A stretch of DNA of 64,000 nucleotides from an uncultured Pelagibacteraceae bacterium. Lineage in GTDB: Bacteria; Pseudomonadota; Alphaproteobacteria; Pelagibacterales; Pelagibacteraceae. The DNA is taken from NCBI GenBank assembly GCA_902538445.1, contig CACBFE010000001.1, forward strand, positions 1 to 64,000. The letters run 5' to 3'. Below, one piece after another: positions 54,991 to 64,000 of this stretch; position 1 is the stretch's first letter; every line of letters starts with the position of its first letter. Position numbers and translations under genes: made by a program. The notes under the pieces were generated by a model. That model saw only the letters and a program-made list of their open reading frames with translations, was not told where the DNA came from and ran no database searches.

Positions 54991-55425
54991 TTATATTATT
55001 GGTTTAAAAACAACAACAAACACAGTAACAATCAATATAATTGTAGGTATTTCATTGATAATTCTAAAGAATTTAGATGACTTGAGATTATCATCTCTAG
55101 CAAAATCGCTGAGATATTTTCCAAGTAAAAAATGGTAATAAGTCAAAATCAATACTGCTAACATTTTTATCTGCATCCATAACTCAGTAAAAACACTAAA
55201 TCCCAAACTGTGAATTAACAAGAGACCAAAGAGCCAAGACAAAAACATTGCCGGCATCATGATATAATTATAGAGTTTTCTTTCCATTATTTTAAAAGTG
55301 TCTTTTTGAGATACATGAAACGCTTCTGAGTGGTATACAAATATTCTTGGCAAATATAGCAACCCAGCCATCCAGGAAATTACAGCAATTAAGTGTAAAG
55401 ATTTGAAAAGGAGGTATAAGTTCAT
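54991..55425 (-). CDS. hemJ: Protoporphyrinogen IX oxidase HemJ
   Basis: 144-residue four-helix membrane protein of the HemJ/CopD-related family: LYLLFKSLHLIAVISWMAGLLYLPRIF with the conserved His and RKLYNYIMMPAMFLSW. Oxidises protoporphyrinogen IX in bacteria without HemG/HemY. It lies directly after hemH in pathway neighbourhood. Confidence 0.92.
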   Translation of the reverse strand: MNLYLLFKSLHLIAVISWMAGLLYLPRIFVYHSEAFHVSQKDTFKIMERKLYNYIMMPAMFLSWLFGLLLIHSLGFSVFTELWMQIKMLAVLILTYYHFLLGKYLSDFARDDNLKSSKFFRIINEIPTIILIVTVFVVVFKPII

Positions 55426-55426
55426 T

Positions 55427-56422
55427 TTAAATATATTTTTTTACAAGAGTTTCAAATAAATTAATATGATCTGGATTATCATTAAGACATGGTATCAATT
55501 CAAAATTTTCCCCACCATTCTTTAAAAAGCTTTCTCTACCTTGAATGTTAATTTCCTCTAGAGTTTCAACACAATCTGACGCAAAACCTGGGCAAATAAC
55601 TAATAAATTTTTAACCCCTCTACCAGGTAAATCTTCTAAAGTTTTGTCTGTGTAAGGAGTTAACCATTCTTGCGGACCAAACCTTGACTGAAAAGTAGTC
55701 TGTATATCTATTGAAGTATATTGTTCTTTCATAAGTCTGGTTGTTTTGTGACAGTAGCAGTGATAAGGATCGCCTTTATCAAAATATTTTTTGGGTATTC
55801 CATGGTAAGAGGAAATTATTAAATCTGGTTTCCAACTTATTGTCTTAATTTTACTCTCAATGCTCTTTGTTAAAGCATTTATATATGCAGGTTCAGACTC
55901 ATAATGCGGTATTACTTGTAAGCTAGGCTGCCACCTCATTTTCATCAATGAACGATAAACCTCATCACAAACAGTAGCTGTAGTTGCTGCTGCGTATTGA
56001 GGATAAAGCGGTAAAATAATTATTTTTTCACATCCCAAGTTTTTAAGCAAATTTAACTTTGATTTAACGCTAGGATTGCCATATCTCATGGCAAAATCTA
56101 CTATAATTTTTTCATTTCCAATTTTATCTTTTAATTTTTGGGCTTGATTTCGAGTAAAGTACAATAGAGGCGACTCATTGCTCTCCTTCCTCCATATTTT
56201 TTTGTAAGCATGTGCAGTTTTCGCTGGTCTAAATGTAAGTATAAATAGATTTAAAATAATTTGCCAAAGAATTGGGTTTACCTCTATTACTCTTCGATCG
56301 GATAAAAATTCTTTTAAATATCTTCTAATATCCCACCAGTTGGTAGAGTCTGGTGTTCCTAAATTTATTAGCAATACTCCAGTTTTTCCAAATTTAACTT
56401 CTGGATGATCGTTTTTCATCAT
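55427..56422 (-). CDS. hemH: Ferrochelatase
   Basis: Inserts Fe2+ into protoporphyrin IX. LINLGTPDSTNWWDIRRYLKEFL, LPLYPQYAAATTATV, SYHGIPKKYFDKGDPYHCYC with the catalytic His, and QSRFGPQEWLTPYT. 331 residues. Overlaps hemE by 4 bp. Confidence 0.96.
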   Translation of the reverse strand: MMKNDHPEVKFGKTGVLLINLGTPDSTNWWDIRRYLKEFLSDRRVIEVNPILWQIILNLFILTFRPAKTAHAYKKIWRKESNESPLLYFTRNQAQKLKDKIGNEKIIVDFAMRYGNPSVKSKLNLLKNLGCEKIIILPLYPQYAAATTATVCDEVYRSLMKMRWQPSLQVIPHYESEPAYINALTKSIESKIKTISWKPDLIISSYHGIPKKYFDKGDPYHCYCHKTTRLMKEQYTSIDIQTTFQSRFGPQEWLTPYTDKTLEDLPGRGVKNLLVICPGFASDCVETLEEINIQGRESFLKNGGENFELIPCLNDNPDHINLFETLVKKYI

Positions 56423-57426
56423 TGATGTTCTCTATAAAATTTAATTAATCTCTCAACTTTAACTGGATCTGTCTCAGGAAGCAAACCATGGCCAAGATTG
56501 AATACATAGGGTGAATTTTTAAAAGTATCGAGATACTTCTTTGCTCTATCAAACATTTCTTTCTCGGGTTTTAATAAGACTCTGGGGTCTAAACCACCTT
56601 GTATAACTACATTTTTTAAATTTGCTTTTGCCCAACCTGGGTCAACCTCATAATCAATATTTAAACCATGTGATTTGACGACTTCGTTGAACCTTTTATA
56701 TTTTTTTCCAATCCCCTTCGGGAAACAGATAACTGGGATATTTTTACTTTTACAAAAATCAACTATTTTTAAATTAGGGTTTATGCAATAATTTTCAAAG
56801 TCCTCATCTTTGATAAAACCTGCCCAAGAATCAAATATTTGTATAACGTTTGCTCCAGAGTTTATCTGGTTTTCAATATGAATAATAAGAAATTTAGTTA
56901 AGTTATCTAATATTAAATTTATCTGCTCGACCTTTAATTTAATTTTATTGTGATCTATTTCATTTTTTTTTAATTTCATATCCAACATATAAACTAATAA
57001 TGTCCATGGAGCTCCAATAAATGCAATTAGAGATTTATTTTTATTTAACTTTTCTCTTGTTTTTCGAATAGCATCATAAACAGGTTTTAATTTTTGATTG
57101 AATAAATTTTTATCATTATTTAAAAATTTATAATAATCAAACTTTTCTAATTTTGGTCCTGTATCTTGTACAAAATTTACACTCTGACCTAGAGCATAAG
57201 GAACTAACAAAATGTCTGAAAAAATAATAGCCGAGTCTATATCGAACCTTTTTATAGGTTGTAATGTTATCTCAGTACTTAATTTGCTATCTAAACAAAG
57301 TTGAATAAAATCTTGGTTTTGTTGCCTAATATTTTTAAATTCAGGTAAGTATCGTCCTGCTTGTCTCATAAACCATACAGATTTACAAATGTTTTTATTT
57401 ATTAAAATTTCTTTTAGATTACTCAT
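56419..57426 (-). CDS. hemE: Uroporphyrinogen decarboxylase
   Basis: Converts uroporphyrinogen III to coproporphyrinogen III. SVWFMRQAGRYLPEF, FSDILLVPYALGQ, FIGAPWTLLVYM, and GHGLLPETDP at the C-terminus. 335 residues. Its 5' end borders the candidate origin, as in Caulobacter. Confidence 0.96.
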   Translation of the reverse strand: MSNLKEILINKNICKSVWFMRQAGRYLPEFKNIRQQNQDFIQLCLDSKLSTEITLQPIKRFDIDSAIIFSDILLVPYALGQSVNFVQDTGPKLEKFDYYKFLNNDKNLFNQKLKPVYDAIRKTREKLNKNKSLIAFIGAPWTLLVYMLDMKLKKNEIDHNKIKLKVEQINLILDNLTKFLIIHIENQINSGANVIQIFDSWAGFIKDEDFENYCINPNLKIVDFCKSKNIPVICFPKGIGKKYKRFNEVVKSHGLNIDYEVDPGWAKANLKNVVIQGGLDPRVLLKPEKEMFDRAKKYLDTFKNSPYVFNLGHGLLPETDPVKVERLIKFYREHQ

Positions 57427-57695
57427 TAAATAAATTAGTTTATAACTTTAATTAATGCTTTAGACTCTGTTAATTAGTTATATAACCATTTTTACAAGAT
57501 TTATACATATCATGGCTAATAACTTCATAAGGATTATCTCAATAATCGGATTTTATTCATTTTATAAACACTAAAAAAACATTATTATCAACATCCAATA
57601 AACTGTTTAAATAATGTTGATTAATGTTAATTATTTTTTTTCTACTTAAACTAAAATGTAAAACATGGAGTAATCAATAGTTTATTAACATAGAT
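57427..57695. other. oriC: Candidate chromosomal replication origin (oriC)
   Basis: 269 bp without a gene, very AT-rich, between divergent hemE and the DUF299 gene ppsR, the same position as the Caulobacter origin. Sites one base off TTATNCACA are TTATACATA (57501-57509), TTATAAACA (57562-57570) and TTATCAACA (57585-57593); a weaker inverted one is near 57615-57623. A long A/T tract (57604-57660) could unwind. Genes on both sides for several kb point away from it. Promoters for hemE and ppsR must also lie here. Confidence 0.72.
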
Positions 57696-58514
57696 ATGAA
57701 CGAAAAATACAATGTATATCTTGTGTCTGACTCAACCGGTGAAACCCTTGATAGAATATTTTTGTCTTTGAAATCACAGTTTGCTAACTTTAAGTATGAA
57801 AAAAAAGAATATGCTTTTGTAAGAACCGAACAACAAATTGATAAAATTATAAATGAGTGTAAGGAAGTTGATAATTCAATTATTCTATACACCATCGTAG
57901 AAACTAAGTTAGCCAAGTATCTTGCCAAAAAAAGTGAAAATAATTCTGTTCCTTGTTTTGGAGTTCTAGGAAATCTAATTTTAAGTTTCTCAAAACTTTT
58001 AAATAAAAAAGCTATTCATAAACCAAGCGCCCAACACGTTTTAGATGAAGATTATTATAAAAGGATTGAAGCAATTCAGTTTACGATGTCACATGACGAC
58101 GGTAAAAAAATAGACGATATTAATATCGCTGATGTTGTACTATTAGGTGTTAGTAGAACCAGCAAAACTCCGACATCAATTTATTTAGCAAACAGAGGCT
58201 ATAAAACAGTAAATATTCCTTTAGTATTAGATCAAAAAATACCAGAAGATTTGTATACAAACAAAACATCATGCATTGTTGGATTAGTAGCTGACCCAGA
58301 AAGACTTTCGGATATTAGAAGGAATCGTGTAGCAATTATGCAAGATCAAAACTTAAAAGAATATACTGATTTAGAATCTATTAAAAAAGAGGTAGAAAAC
58401 TCAAAAAACCTGTTTAAAAAAAATAGTTGGCCAATAATCGATGTTACTCGAAGATCTGTTGAAGAAACAGCCGCATCAATACTAAAGATTATAGAAATTA
58501 AGAAAAACAAATGA
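57696..58514 (+). CDS. ppsR: PEP synthase / pyruvate phosphate dikinase regulatory protein (DUF299)
   Basis: Bifunctional kinase/pyrophosphorylase that switches PPDK or PEP synthase on and off. VYLVSDSTGETLDRI, the P-loop-like LLGVSRTSKTPTSIYLANRG, and GLVADPERLSDIRRNR are the signatures. 272 residues. Equivalent of RP001 at the Caulobacter origin. Overlaps maf by 4 bp. Confidence 0.95.
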   Translation: MNEKYNVYLVSDSTGETLDRIFLSLKSQFANFKYEKKEYAFVRTEQQIDKIINECKEVDNSIILYTIVETKLAKYLAKKSENNSVPCFGVLGNLILSFSKLLNKKAIHKPSAQHVLDEDYYKRIEAIQFTMSHDDGKKIDDINIADVVLLGVSRTSKTPTSIYLANRGYKTVNIPLVLDQKIPEDLYTNKTSCIVGLVADPERLSDIRRNRVAIMQDQNLKEYTDLESIKKEVENSKNLFKKNSWPIIDVTRRSVEETAASILKIIEIKKNK

Positions 58515-59095
58515 AAGTAATTTTAGCATCCAAAAGCGGTGTAAGAAGACAAATTTTAGATAAATTTAAAATTGAAAATGAGGTAGTAGTGTCAAATGTT
58601 GATGAGGAAGAAGTTAAAAAATCCTTATTATCTGAAGGAGCAAATCCATTAACAATTTCAAAAAACCTTGCCGAGATAAAGTCCATCAAGGTTAGCAATA
58701 AAAATCCTGATAGATTAGTCATCGGGGCAGACAGTGTAATATCTCTTAACGATAAACTTATTAACAAACCAAAATCTAGGGAAGAAGCTTTCACAATATT
58801 AAAAAGACTGAATAATTCAAAACATTATTTAATAAGTTCTGTTTGCATCTCTAAAAATGGTTCAATGATATGGAATCACTCCGACTCTTCTGAGCTTAAG
58901 ATGAAGAATTTAACAGATAAAGAATTATCAAATTATTTAGATAAAATTGAAACAAAAACTTTATTAGCATATGGTGTTTATCAAATTGAAGCTGAGGGGT
59001 TAGAGCTTTTCGAGTATGTCAAAGGAGACAGGGACTCAATAATGGGCCTGCCTATAAAAGAAATTATTAGTTATATAGAGAAATTAAAAAAATGA
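58511..59095 (+). CDS. maf: Maf-family nucleotide pyrophosphatase
   Basis: Hydrolyses non-canonical or methylated nucleoside triphosphates; also linked to septum inhibition. LASKSGVRRQIL, VIGADSVISL, RDSIMGLPIKEI. 194 residues. Overlaps aroE by 4 bp. Confidence 0.94.
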   Translation: MKVILASKSGVRRQILDKFKIENEVVVSNVDEEEVKKSLLSEGANPLTISKNLAEIKSIKVSNKNPDRLVIGADSVISLNDKLINKPKSREEAFTILKRLNNSKHYLISSVCISKNGSMIWNHSDSSELKMKNLTDKELSNYLDKIETKTLLAYGVYQIEAEGLELFEYVKGDRDSIMGLPIKEIISYIEKLKK

Positions 59096-59913
59096 AAAAA
59101 GTTTTTGGAATAGTAGGAAATCCCGTTAAACATTCTCTTTCACCAGTATTACATAACTATTGGTTTAATAAGTACAGTTTAAAAGCAGAATATAATATAA
59201 TTGAGGCTACCGAAAAAGATTTACCAAGTATAGTAAACAAATTAAAGAATGGTTTTCTAAGCGGAATAAATGTTACTTTGCCCTTTAAGCAAAAAATTCT
59301 CAATCATGTTGATAAAGTTGTTAACGATGCAGAACCTACAGGTTCTGTGAATACTGTTTTTTTAGACAAAGACCAATCTATTATTGGAGAAAATACAGAC
59401 GTTTATGGATTACAAGCGGCGTATCTTAAAGAAATCGATTATAACTTAAATAAAAAATCTATAGTTATTGGCGCTGGCGGTGTTTCTCCTTCTGTTATTT
59501 TCTCTCTTCAAAAGTCAGGTATAAAAAATATATCAATAACAAACAGAACTATGGAAAAATGTATATTTTTAAAAAAAAAATTTAAAAATTTAGAAATTTT
59601 ACCCTGGGATAATTTAAGATCTGAAATTAAAAATTTTGACATTATAATCAATGCAACCAGCTTAGGATTAAAAAATGGAGAAGATTTTAATTTTAATTTC
59701 AATGGAACTAAAAAAGAAGTCATTTTTATAGATACAATTTATAATCCATTAGAGACAAAAACTTACAAGCATTTAAGAGATGAAGGAAAAAAAGTTTTCA
59801 ACGGACTTGATATGTTTATTTACCAAGGACAAAAGTCCTTTTATTTATGGAATAAGATTAATCCTGAAATCGACGATGAATTAATAGATTTACTTTGTTC
59901 AAAATTAAAATGA
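59092..59913 (+). CDS. aroE: Shikimate dehydrogenase
   Basis: NADPH-dependent reduction of 3-dehydroshikimate. GIVGNPVKHSLSPVLHNYWF, GINVTLPFKQKI with the catalytic Lys, GENTDVYGL, and cofactor loop GAGGVSPSVIF. 273 residues. Stop overlaps the coaE start. Confidence 0.95.
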   Translation: MKKVFGIVGNPVKHSLSPVLHNYWFNKYSLKAEYNIIEATEKDLPSIVNKLKNGFLSGINVTLPFKQKILNHVDKVVNDAEPTGSVNTVFLDKDQSIIGENTDVYGLQAAYLKEIDYNLNKKSIVIGAGGVSPSVIFSLQKSGIKNISITNRTMEKCIFLKKKFKNLEILPWDNLRSEIKNFDIIINATSLGLKNGEDFNFNFNGTKKEVIFIDTIYNPLETKTYKHLRDEGKKVFNGLDMFIYQGQKSFYLWNKINPEIDDELIDLLCSKLK

Positions 59914-60476
59914 TGAAAATTGGTATTACAGGTTCTCTAGCATCAGGAAAGTCAACAGCAAGTAAATTTTTATCAAACAAATATGGACCTCTTTTTGATG
60001 CTGATAAAGTTGTTAAAAAAATCTATAAAAATAGATATTTTAAAAAAATAGTGAGCAAAAAGTTTAACCTCCCAAACAACAGTCATTTAAAAAAAAATCT
60101 TAAGATATTTATTCTAGATAATAAAAAAAATATTAAAAAACTCGAAAAAATTATTCACCCACTAGTAAGAAAGGAAATGATAAATTTTACCTCGAAAAAT
60201 AAAAGAAACAGGTTTCTCTTTTACGAAATACCTTTGCTTATCGAAAGTAAGTTAATGAAATATTTTGATATAATTATATTTATTAAAGCAAAAAAAAATT
60301 TAAGGTATAAAAGATTTAAATCTAAGTCAGGGGATAAAAAACTATTTACTTTATTGGACAAAAAACAATTAAATTACAAGAAAAAAGTTAAATTTTGTGA
60401 TCATGTAGTTGTTAATGAAAAAAATATTAAGTTTTTAAGAAAAAACTTATCAACTATAATCAGAAAATATGTATGA
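59910..60476 (+). CDS. coaE: Dephospho-CoA kinase
   Basis: Last step of coenzyme A synthesis. P-loop GITGSLASGKSTASKFL, FDADKVV, IHPLVRKEM, and FYEIPLLIE. I start at the first of two adjacent ATGs (59910 or 59913), since the frame upstream to 59895 lies inside aroE. 188-189 residues; very Lys-rich in the C-terminal half, as AT-rich coding predicts. Confidence 0.94.
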   Translation: MMKIGITGSLASGKSTASKFLSNKYGPLFDADKVVKKIYKNRYFKKIVSKKFNLPNNSHLKKNLKIFILDNKKNIKKLEKIIHPLVRKEMINFTSKNKRNRFLFYEIPLLIESKLMKYFDIIIFIKAKKNLRYKRFKSKSGDKKLFTLLDKKQLNYKKKVKFCDHVVVNEKNIKFLRKNLSTIIRKYV

Positions 60477-61128
60477 AGTTTTTTTAGATACTGAAACAAC
60501 AGGTTTATCTTTTAAAGAGGGCCACAAGATAGTCGAAATTGCTTGTGTCGAAACTAAAGATTTAATCGCTACAGGAAAAGTTTTTCATAAACTAATAAAT
60601 CCAGGAAGAAGTATTTCAGAAGAAGCTTTTAAAGTTCACGGTTTTTCAGAGAATTTCTTAAAAAATAAAGAAACTTTTTTACAAATAGCAGATGAATTTT
60701 TAAATTTTATCAGAAATAAAAAAATTATTATACATAATTCTTCTTTTGATCTTGGATTTTTAAATGGAGAACTAGAGATAATACAAAAAGATAAAATTGA
60801 TAAAAATTTTGTTATAGACTCATTAGAAGTCGCTAGAAATAAATTTCCTGGAGCCTCTAATTCACTAGATGCGCTTTGCAAAAGATTTAACATTGATTTA
60901 TCACGTCGTGTAAAGCACAATGCTTTATTAGATTGTGATTTACTAAGAGAAGTTTATATAAATTTACTTGATGTCAAAGAACCCAAATTTAATCTTTCTA
61001 GCAATCATGTTGAACAAAATACTAATGTGGCAAAGGATTATAATAAAACTATAGTAAAAATATCAGAAAGTGAACTAAAAAAGCATAAAGATTTTTTAAA
61101 GTCTGAATTAAAAAAAAATTTTTACTGA
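60469..61128 (+). CDS. dnaQ: DNA polymerase III epsilon subunit (3'-5' exonuclease)
   Basis: Proofreading subunit. EXO I FLDTETTGLSF, EXO II IIHNSSFDLGFLN, EXO III RRVKHNALLDCDLLREVY with catalytic His-Asp. 219 residues, with a C-terminal tail for alpha binding. Overlaps coaE by 8 bp and convergent secB by 7 bp. Confidence 0.95.
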   Translation: MYEVFLDTETTGLSFKEGHKIVEIACVETKDLIATGKVFHKLINPGRSISEEAFKVHGFSENFLKNKETFLQIADEFLNFIRNKKIIIHNSSFDLGFLNGELEIIQKDKIDKNFVIDSLEVARNKFPGASNSLDALCKRFNIDLSRRVKHNALLDCDLLREVYINLLDVKEPKFNLSSNHVEQNTNVAKDYNKTIVKISESELKKHKDFLKSELKKNFY

Positions 61129-61541
61129 GTCTTTCTCTTTTTATAAAGTTCTTCAAAATTAACTGTTTCACTTATTTTCACATCTTTGAAACCTGAGTTT
61201 TCAAACATAAAAACAAATATTCTTCTTAATTCAGAATAAATTTTGTTTGGAACCTCTACAAGAATAATTCTTTCCATTTCGTTTTTAGATAATTTGTTTG
61301 CTTCCAATTCAATTAATGTGGAATAAATTATTTTTGTATTTATAGTTTCAAAATTATTTTTCGTTGGAGAAAGACTCAAGCTAGTTAAAACTTCAATAAT
61401 ATTTTTTTTTGCTTGTGAACTTCTTATATCAATATTGATCTTATAGTTAGATATATCTTTAGATAGTAAAAAAAAAGTTTTTGGATTAGGAATATTGAAA
61501 TTCAATTCCTTAATGTATTTTCCTATTATTTTAAAATTCAT
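61122..61541 (-). CDS. secB: Protein-export chaperone SecB (divergent)
   Basis: 139 residues. GKYIKELNFNIPNPKTFFLL, VEVPNKIYSELRRIF and FMFENSGF follow the SecB pattern (YVKDLSFENP..., CP..LFPYAR), though conservation is weak. Location opposite dnaQ and next to fxsA fits alphaproteobacterial synteny, which raises confidence. It holds preproteins unfolded for SecA. Confidence 0.83.
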   Translation of the reverse strand: MNFKIIGKYIKELNFNIPNPKTFFLLSKDISNYKINIDIRSSQAKKNIIEVLTSLSLSPTKNNFETINTKIIYSTLIELEANKLSKNEMERIILVEVPNKIYSELRRIFVFMFENSGFKDVKISETVNFEELYKKRKTQ

Positions 61542-61950
61542 CTTTCTTGTTTTCTACAATTTCACCATCAATAGTTTTATCTTGAGATTTTATATTCACT
61601 TTTGTCTTATTTTTAAAAGCCATGTAAAAAAAAAGTTTTCTAGTAAATGGGACCAAAAGTAAGAAACCAAGAAAATCTGTAAAAAAACCTGGAATAATTA
61701 GTAATAAGGCTGCAAGCGCAATTGATGCTCCAGACATAACCTCATACATAGGAATCTTATTTTGATATAAATTAATTACTCCCGATCTTAAAGTTTGGAC
61801 ACCTTGTTTTTTTGCAAAATATAAGCCAATTATCGCTGTTAAAAAAATTAAAGCTACAGTATTTAAGGCACCTACCTGCCCTCCTATTTTGATCATTAAA
61901 TATATCTCTAAAGCTGGAAGACATATAAATATTAAAAAAAATGGGTTCAT
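61531..61950 (-). CDS. fxsA: FxsA family membrane protein
   Basis: 139 residues with three or four helices. LEIYLMIKIGGQVGAL, GLYFAKKQGVQTL and LLLIIPGFFTDFLGFLLLVP are diagnostic. Overexpression suppresses phage-F exclusion in E. coli; native role unclear. Overlaps secB by 11 bp. Confidence 0.93.
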   Translation of the reverse strand: MNPFFLIFICLPALEIYLMIKIGGQVGALNTVALIFLTAIIGLYFAKKQGVQTLRSGVINLYQNKIPMYEVMSGASIALAALLLIIPGFFTDFLGFLLLVPFTRKLFFYMAFKNKTKVNIKSQDKTIDGEIVENKKDEF

Positions 61951-61994
61951 TTGTCTGATACAAAAATATATGATTAATGTATATTTATCAAATT

Positions 61995-62597
61995 ATGAGT
62001 AACAATTTTGGATATTTAGACATCATTTTACTAGGCATGATCGCTGGATTTATCATTTTGCGTTTAAGAAGTATACTTGGAAGAAAGACCGGTCATGAAT
62101 CAAAGATATACCCCGGCTTTGCTGAAAAAGAATTCAGTATGCCAAAGCAAGAGACCAAAGTTACAAAAAAGAATTTAGAAGTTTTAGAGGGAAATGATAA
62201 AAAAGAATTTTTAAGAGGAGCCGAAATCGCCTATGAAAGTATTCTAACTTCTTTTGCAACTGGTGATTTGATTAAGCTCAAAAGTTTATTATTATCTAAT
62301 ATGTTTTCAAATTTTTCGGATGCTATCAAATCTAGAAATAAAGAAGGAATAAAATCTGAGTTTACATTTATTGGAGTAAAAGAGTCCACTGTTGAAAAAT
62401 ATGAGAAAATCAAAGATAATTTATATGCTACAGTAAAATTTGTTGCAGAGGTAATTTCTGTTAAAAAAGATAAAGATGGAAAAGTAATAGAAGGTAATCC
62501 CGATAAAATAAAATTTGTAACAGATAGTTGGAAATTTACTAGAAATATAAAACAAAAAGATCCTAATTGGTATTTGTCTGAAATCATTAATAAGTGA
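61995..62597 (+). CDS. Tim44-domain protein (TimA-like)
   Basis: About 200 residues: a hydrophobic N-terminal helix (LDIILLGMIAGFIILRLRSILG) followed by the Tim44-like domain (AYESILTSFATGDLIKLKSLL and TDSWKFTRNIKQKDPNWYLSEI). The alphaproteobacterial relatives of mitochondrial Tim44 sit in the inner membrane. I start at the ATG of MSNNFGYLDI (61995) rather than the upstream 61977, matching family N-termini. Its stop overlaps the Smr gene start. Confidence 0.88.
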   Translation: MSNNFGYLDIILLGMIAGFIILRLRSILGRKTGHESKIYPGFAEKEFSMPKQETKVTKKNLEVLEGNDKKEFLRGAEIAYESILTSFATGDLIKLKSLLLSNMFSNFSDAIKSRNKEGIKSEFTFIGVKESTVEKYEKIKDNLYATVKFVAEVISVKKDKDGKVIEGNPDKIKFVTDSWKFTRNIKQKDPNWYLSEIINK

Positions 62598-63013
62598 TAA
62601 AAAAAAAAGAACTAAGCCAAGAAGATAAAAAAGCTTGGGAAGATTATATTAGAAACCCTTCCGACATTTACAACAAAGATAAAAATATTCAAAAAAACGA
62701 TAAAAAAAAAACACGATATAAATACGATTTACACGGATTTACTTTGGATGATGCAAACATTAAAGTTAGAGAGATTGTAGAGTATTGTATTAAACATAAG
62801 TTTAAAGAACTTCTACTTATTACTGGTAAAGGATTACATTCTACTAATGACAGGGATGCATATGTATCCAAGGATCTTGGAAAATTAAAATACTCTGTCC
62901 CTGAATTTATAAAAAATAATTATGATTTGAATAAATTTATAGTATCTATTAATGACGCTGATCATAGCGATGGCGGTCAGGGTGCTATAATAATTAAATT
63001 AAAAAGCTTATAA
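62594..63013 (+). CDS. Smr-domain protein
   Basis: 139 residues with GTG start at 62594. The Smr nuclease domain covers the C-terminal two-thirds: [15 protein letters not shown] and [10 protein letters not shown], then [19 protein letters not shown]. Family members may nick or cleave nucleic acid. mltA, which frequently lies between timA and smr, is absent. Overlaps the convergent hslU end by 6 bp. Confidence 0.9.
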   Translation: MIKKKELSQEDKKAWEDYIRNPSDIYNKDKNIQKNDKKKTRYKYDLHGFTLDDANIKVREIVEYCIKHKFKELLLITGKGLHSTNDRDAYVSKDLGKLKYSVPEFIKNNYDLNKFIVSINDADHSDGGQGAIIIKLKSL

Positions 63014-64000
63014 AATAAATTTTGATAAATCAGTATCTTTTACTAGATTACCTAAATTGTCCTGTACGTATTTTTTGTCTATTTTAATTGTTTCCCCGGC
63101 TCTATCTGTAGCATTAAAGCTTATTTCATCTAAAACTTTTTCAATTATGGTGTGAAGTCTTCTTGCTCCTATATTTTCAACTGACGAATTTACTTCTGCA
63201 GAAATTTTGGCAAGCATATCAATGCCATCATCTGTAAATTCAAGATTTACATTCTCCGTGTTAAGCAATTCTTTATATTGTTTAATTAAACTATTATCTG
63301 GTTCCTTTAGAATTCTTTTAAAATCATCTTCTTTTAAAGCATCCAATTCAACTCTTATAGGTAATCTTCCCTGTAACTCTGGTAATAAATCTGAGGGCTT
63401 AGCTAGTTGAAATGCTCCCGAAGCAATAAATAAAATGTGATCTGTTTTAATTGGCCCGTGTTTTGTACTTACTGTTGTACCTTCAATAAGCGGTAACAAG
63501 TCTCTTTGTACACCTTCTCTTGATACATCTCCGCCTACTCTATCGCTTCTAGCTGAAACTTTATCTATTTCATCTAAAAAAACTATTCCATTGTCCTCTG
63601 TAGCTCTTTTTGCTTCTTTTATAATTTTATCTTCTTCAATCATTTTATCAGATTCTTGCGCAACTAATATGTCGTGGGACTCTTTTACGGTCATTTTTTT
63701 CTTTTTACCTTTTTTACCACCCATTGATTTTCCAAGAATGTCTCCAAGGTTGACCATTCCAACATTTCCTCCAGGCATGCCCGGTATTTCAAAACTTTGA
63801 AGTGGGGATGAAGTATTTTGAACTTCTATCTCAATTTCATTGTTATCTAAGTCACCAGTTCTTAATCTTTTTCTAAAACTTTCTCTAGTTGCAACACTAG
63901 CTTTATTTCCAACAAGCGCATCTAATACTTTATCCTCTGCTTTTAATTCTGCTTTAGCTTTGACTTCTTTTCTTTTCTTTTCTCTTTCCATAGCTATAGC
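63008..64000 (-). CDS. hslU: HslU ATPase subunit of HslUV protease (partial, 5' end outside window)
   Basis: Unfoldase of the ATP-dependent HslVU protease. The window holds the C-terminal 330 residues: [18 protein letters not shown] of the I domain, Walker [12 protein letters not shown], arginine-finger region [13 protein letters not shown], and [18 protein letters not shown] at the C-terminus. HslU is about 440 residues, so roughly the first 110, including Walker A, are beyond the right edge. The Met at 63991 is internal. Confidence 0.96.
   Translation of the reverse strand, partial: AIAMEREKKRKEVKAKAELKAEDKVLDALVGNKASVATRESFRKRLRTGDLDNNEIEIEVQNTSSPLQSFEIPGMPGGNVGMVNLGDILGKSMGGKKGKKKKMTVKESHDILVAQESDKMIEEDKIIKEAKRATEDNGIVFLDEIDKVSARSDRVGGDVSREGVQRDLLPLIEGTTVSTKHGPIKTDHILFIASGAFQLAKPSDLLPELQGRLPIRVELDALKEDDFKRILKEPDNSLIKQYKELLNTENVNLEFTDDGIDMLAKISAEVNSSVENIGARRLHTIIEKVLDEISFNATDRAGETIKIDKKYVQDNLGNLVKDTDLSKFIL

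Overview
This 64 kb window looks like part of the chromosome of a streamlined marine alphaproteobacterium of the SAR11 clade (Pelagibacterales). The DNA is strongly AT-rich, genes abut or overlap by a few bases, there are almost no gaps over 200 bp, and no insertion sequences, prophage or CRISPR are visible. Protein motifs and gene order are alphaproteobacterial (ffh-rpsP-trmD-rplS-leuCDB-asd; hemE/oriC/ppsR-maf-aroE-coaE-dnaQ-secB). The assignment rests on recognition of families and synteny, not on a database search.

Left part (1-9.5 kb): the start of sdhC, then asd, leuB, leuD, leuC, rplS, trmD, rpsP and ffh on the minus strand, with a structured 5' leader before ffh. Divergently, dapF and ftsY (the SRP receptor). 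Ribosomal proteins S16 and L19 carry long Lys/Glu-rich C-terminal tails, and rimM is missing from its usual place.

9.5-23.3 kb: a minus-strand catabolic region for small organic acids. It holds a TRAP transporter (dctP/Q/M, TakP-like binding protein, with a terminator hairpin between dctP and dctQ), a D-2-hydroxyacid dehydrogenase, glycolate oxidase glcDEF, a PLP aminotransferase and an FMN L-2-hydroxyacid dehydrogenase. Downstream of the TRAP genes are an amidase, a small membrane protein, a DMT transporter and an alpha/beta hydrolase. Together they could import 2-hydroxy/2-oxo acids and turn glycolate into glyoxylate and glycine.

23.3-37 kb: a PagL-like outer-membrane protein, cytochrome c maturation genes ccmC-D-E-F-G-H (ccmA, ccmB and ccmI absent here), hspQ, yciB, a DUF2794 gene, a Bax inhibitor-1 protein, an aldo/keto reductase, an IalB-like protein, argG, a PsiE-like protein, folD, yggT, an MscS channel, hemD and hemC.

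37-48.7 kb: tsaD, an EVE-domain protein, acetyl-CoA synthetase with a remarkable Lys-rich N-terminus, a DUF4212/sodium-solute symporter pair (probably acetate uptake), rpe, a heparinase II/III-like protein, purH, phhB and tRNA-Gly(GCC).

48.7-53.6 kb: the most accessory-looking part. A 916-residue secreted coiled-coil protein of unknown function is followed by an FkbM-type methyltransferase, a GT17-like glycosyltransferase and a Lon-substrate-binding-domain protein.

53.6-64 kb: rho, hemJ, hemH and hemE on the minus strand; a 269-bp AT-rich gap with DnaA-box-like sites; then ppsR, maf, aroE, coaE and dnaQ on the plus strand. The gap matches the Caulobacter origin context (between hemE and the DUF299 gene), and genes diverge away from it, so it is the best candidate for the chromosomal replication origin. 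secB, fxsA, a Tim44-domain protein, an Smr protein and the 3' part of hslU complete the window.
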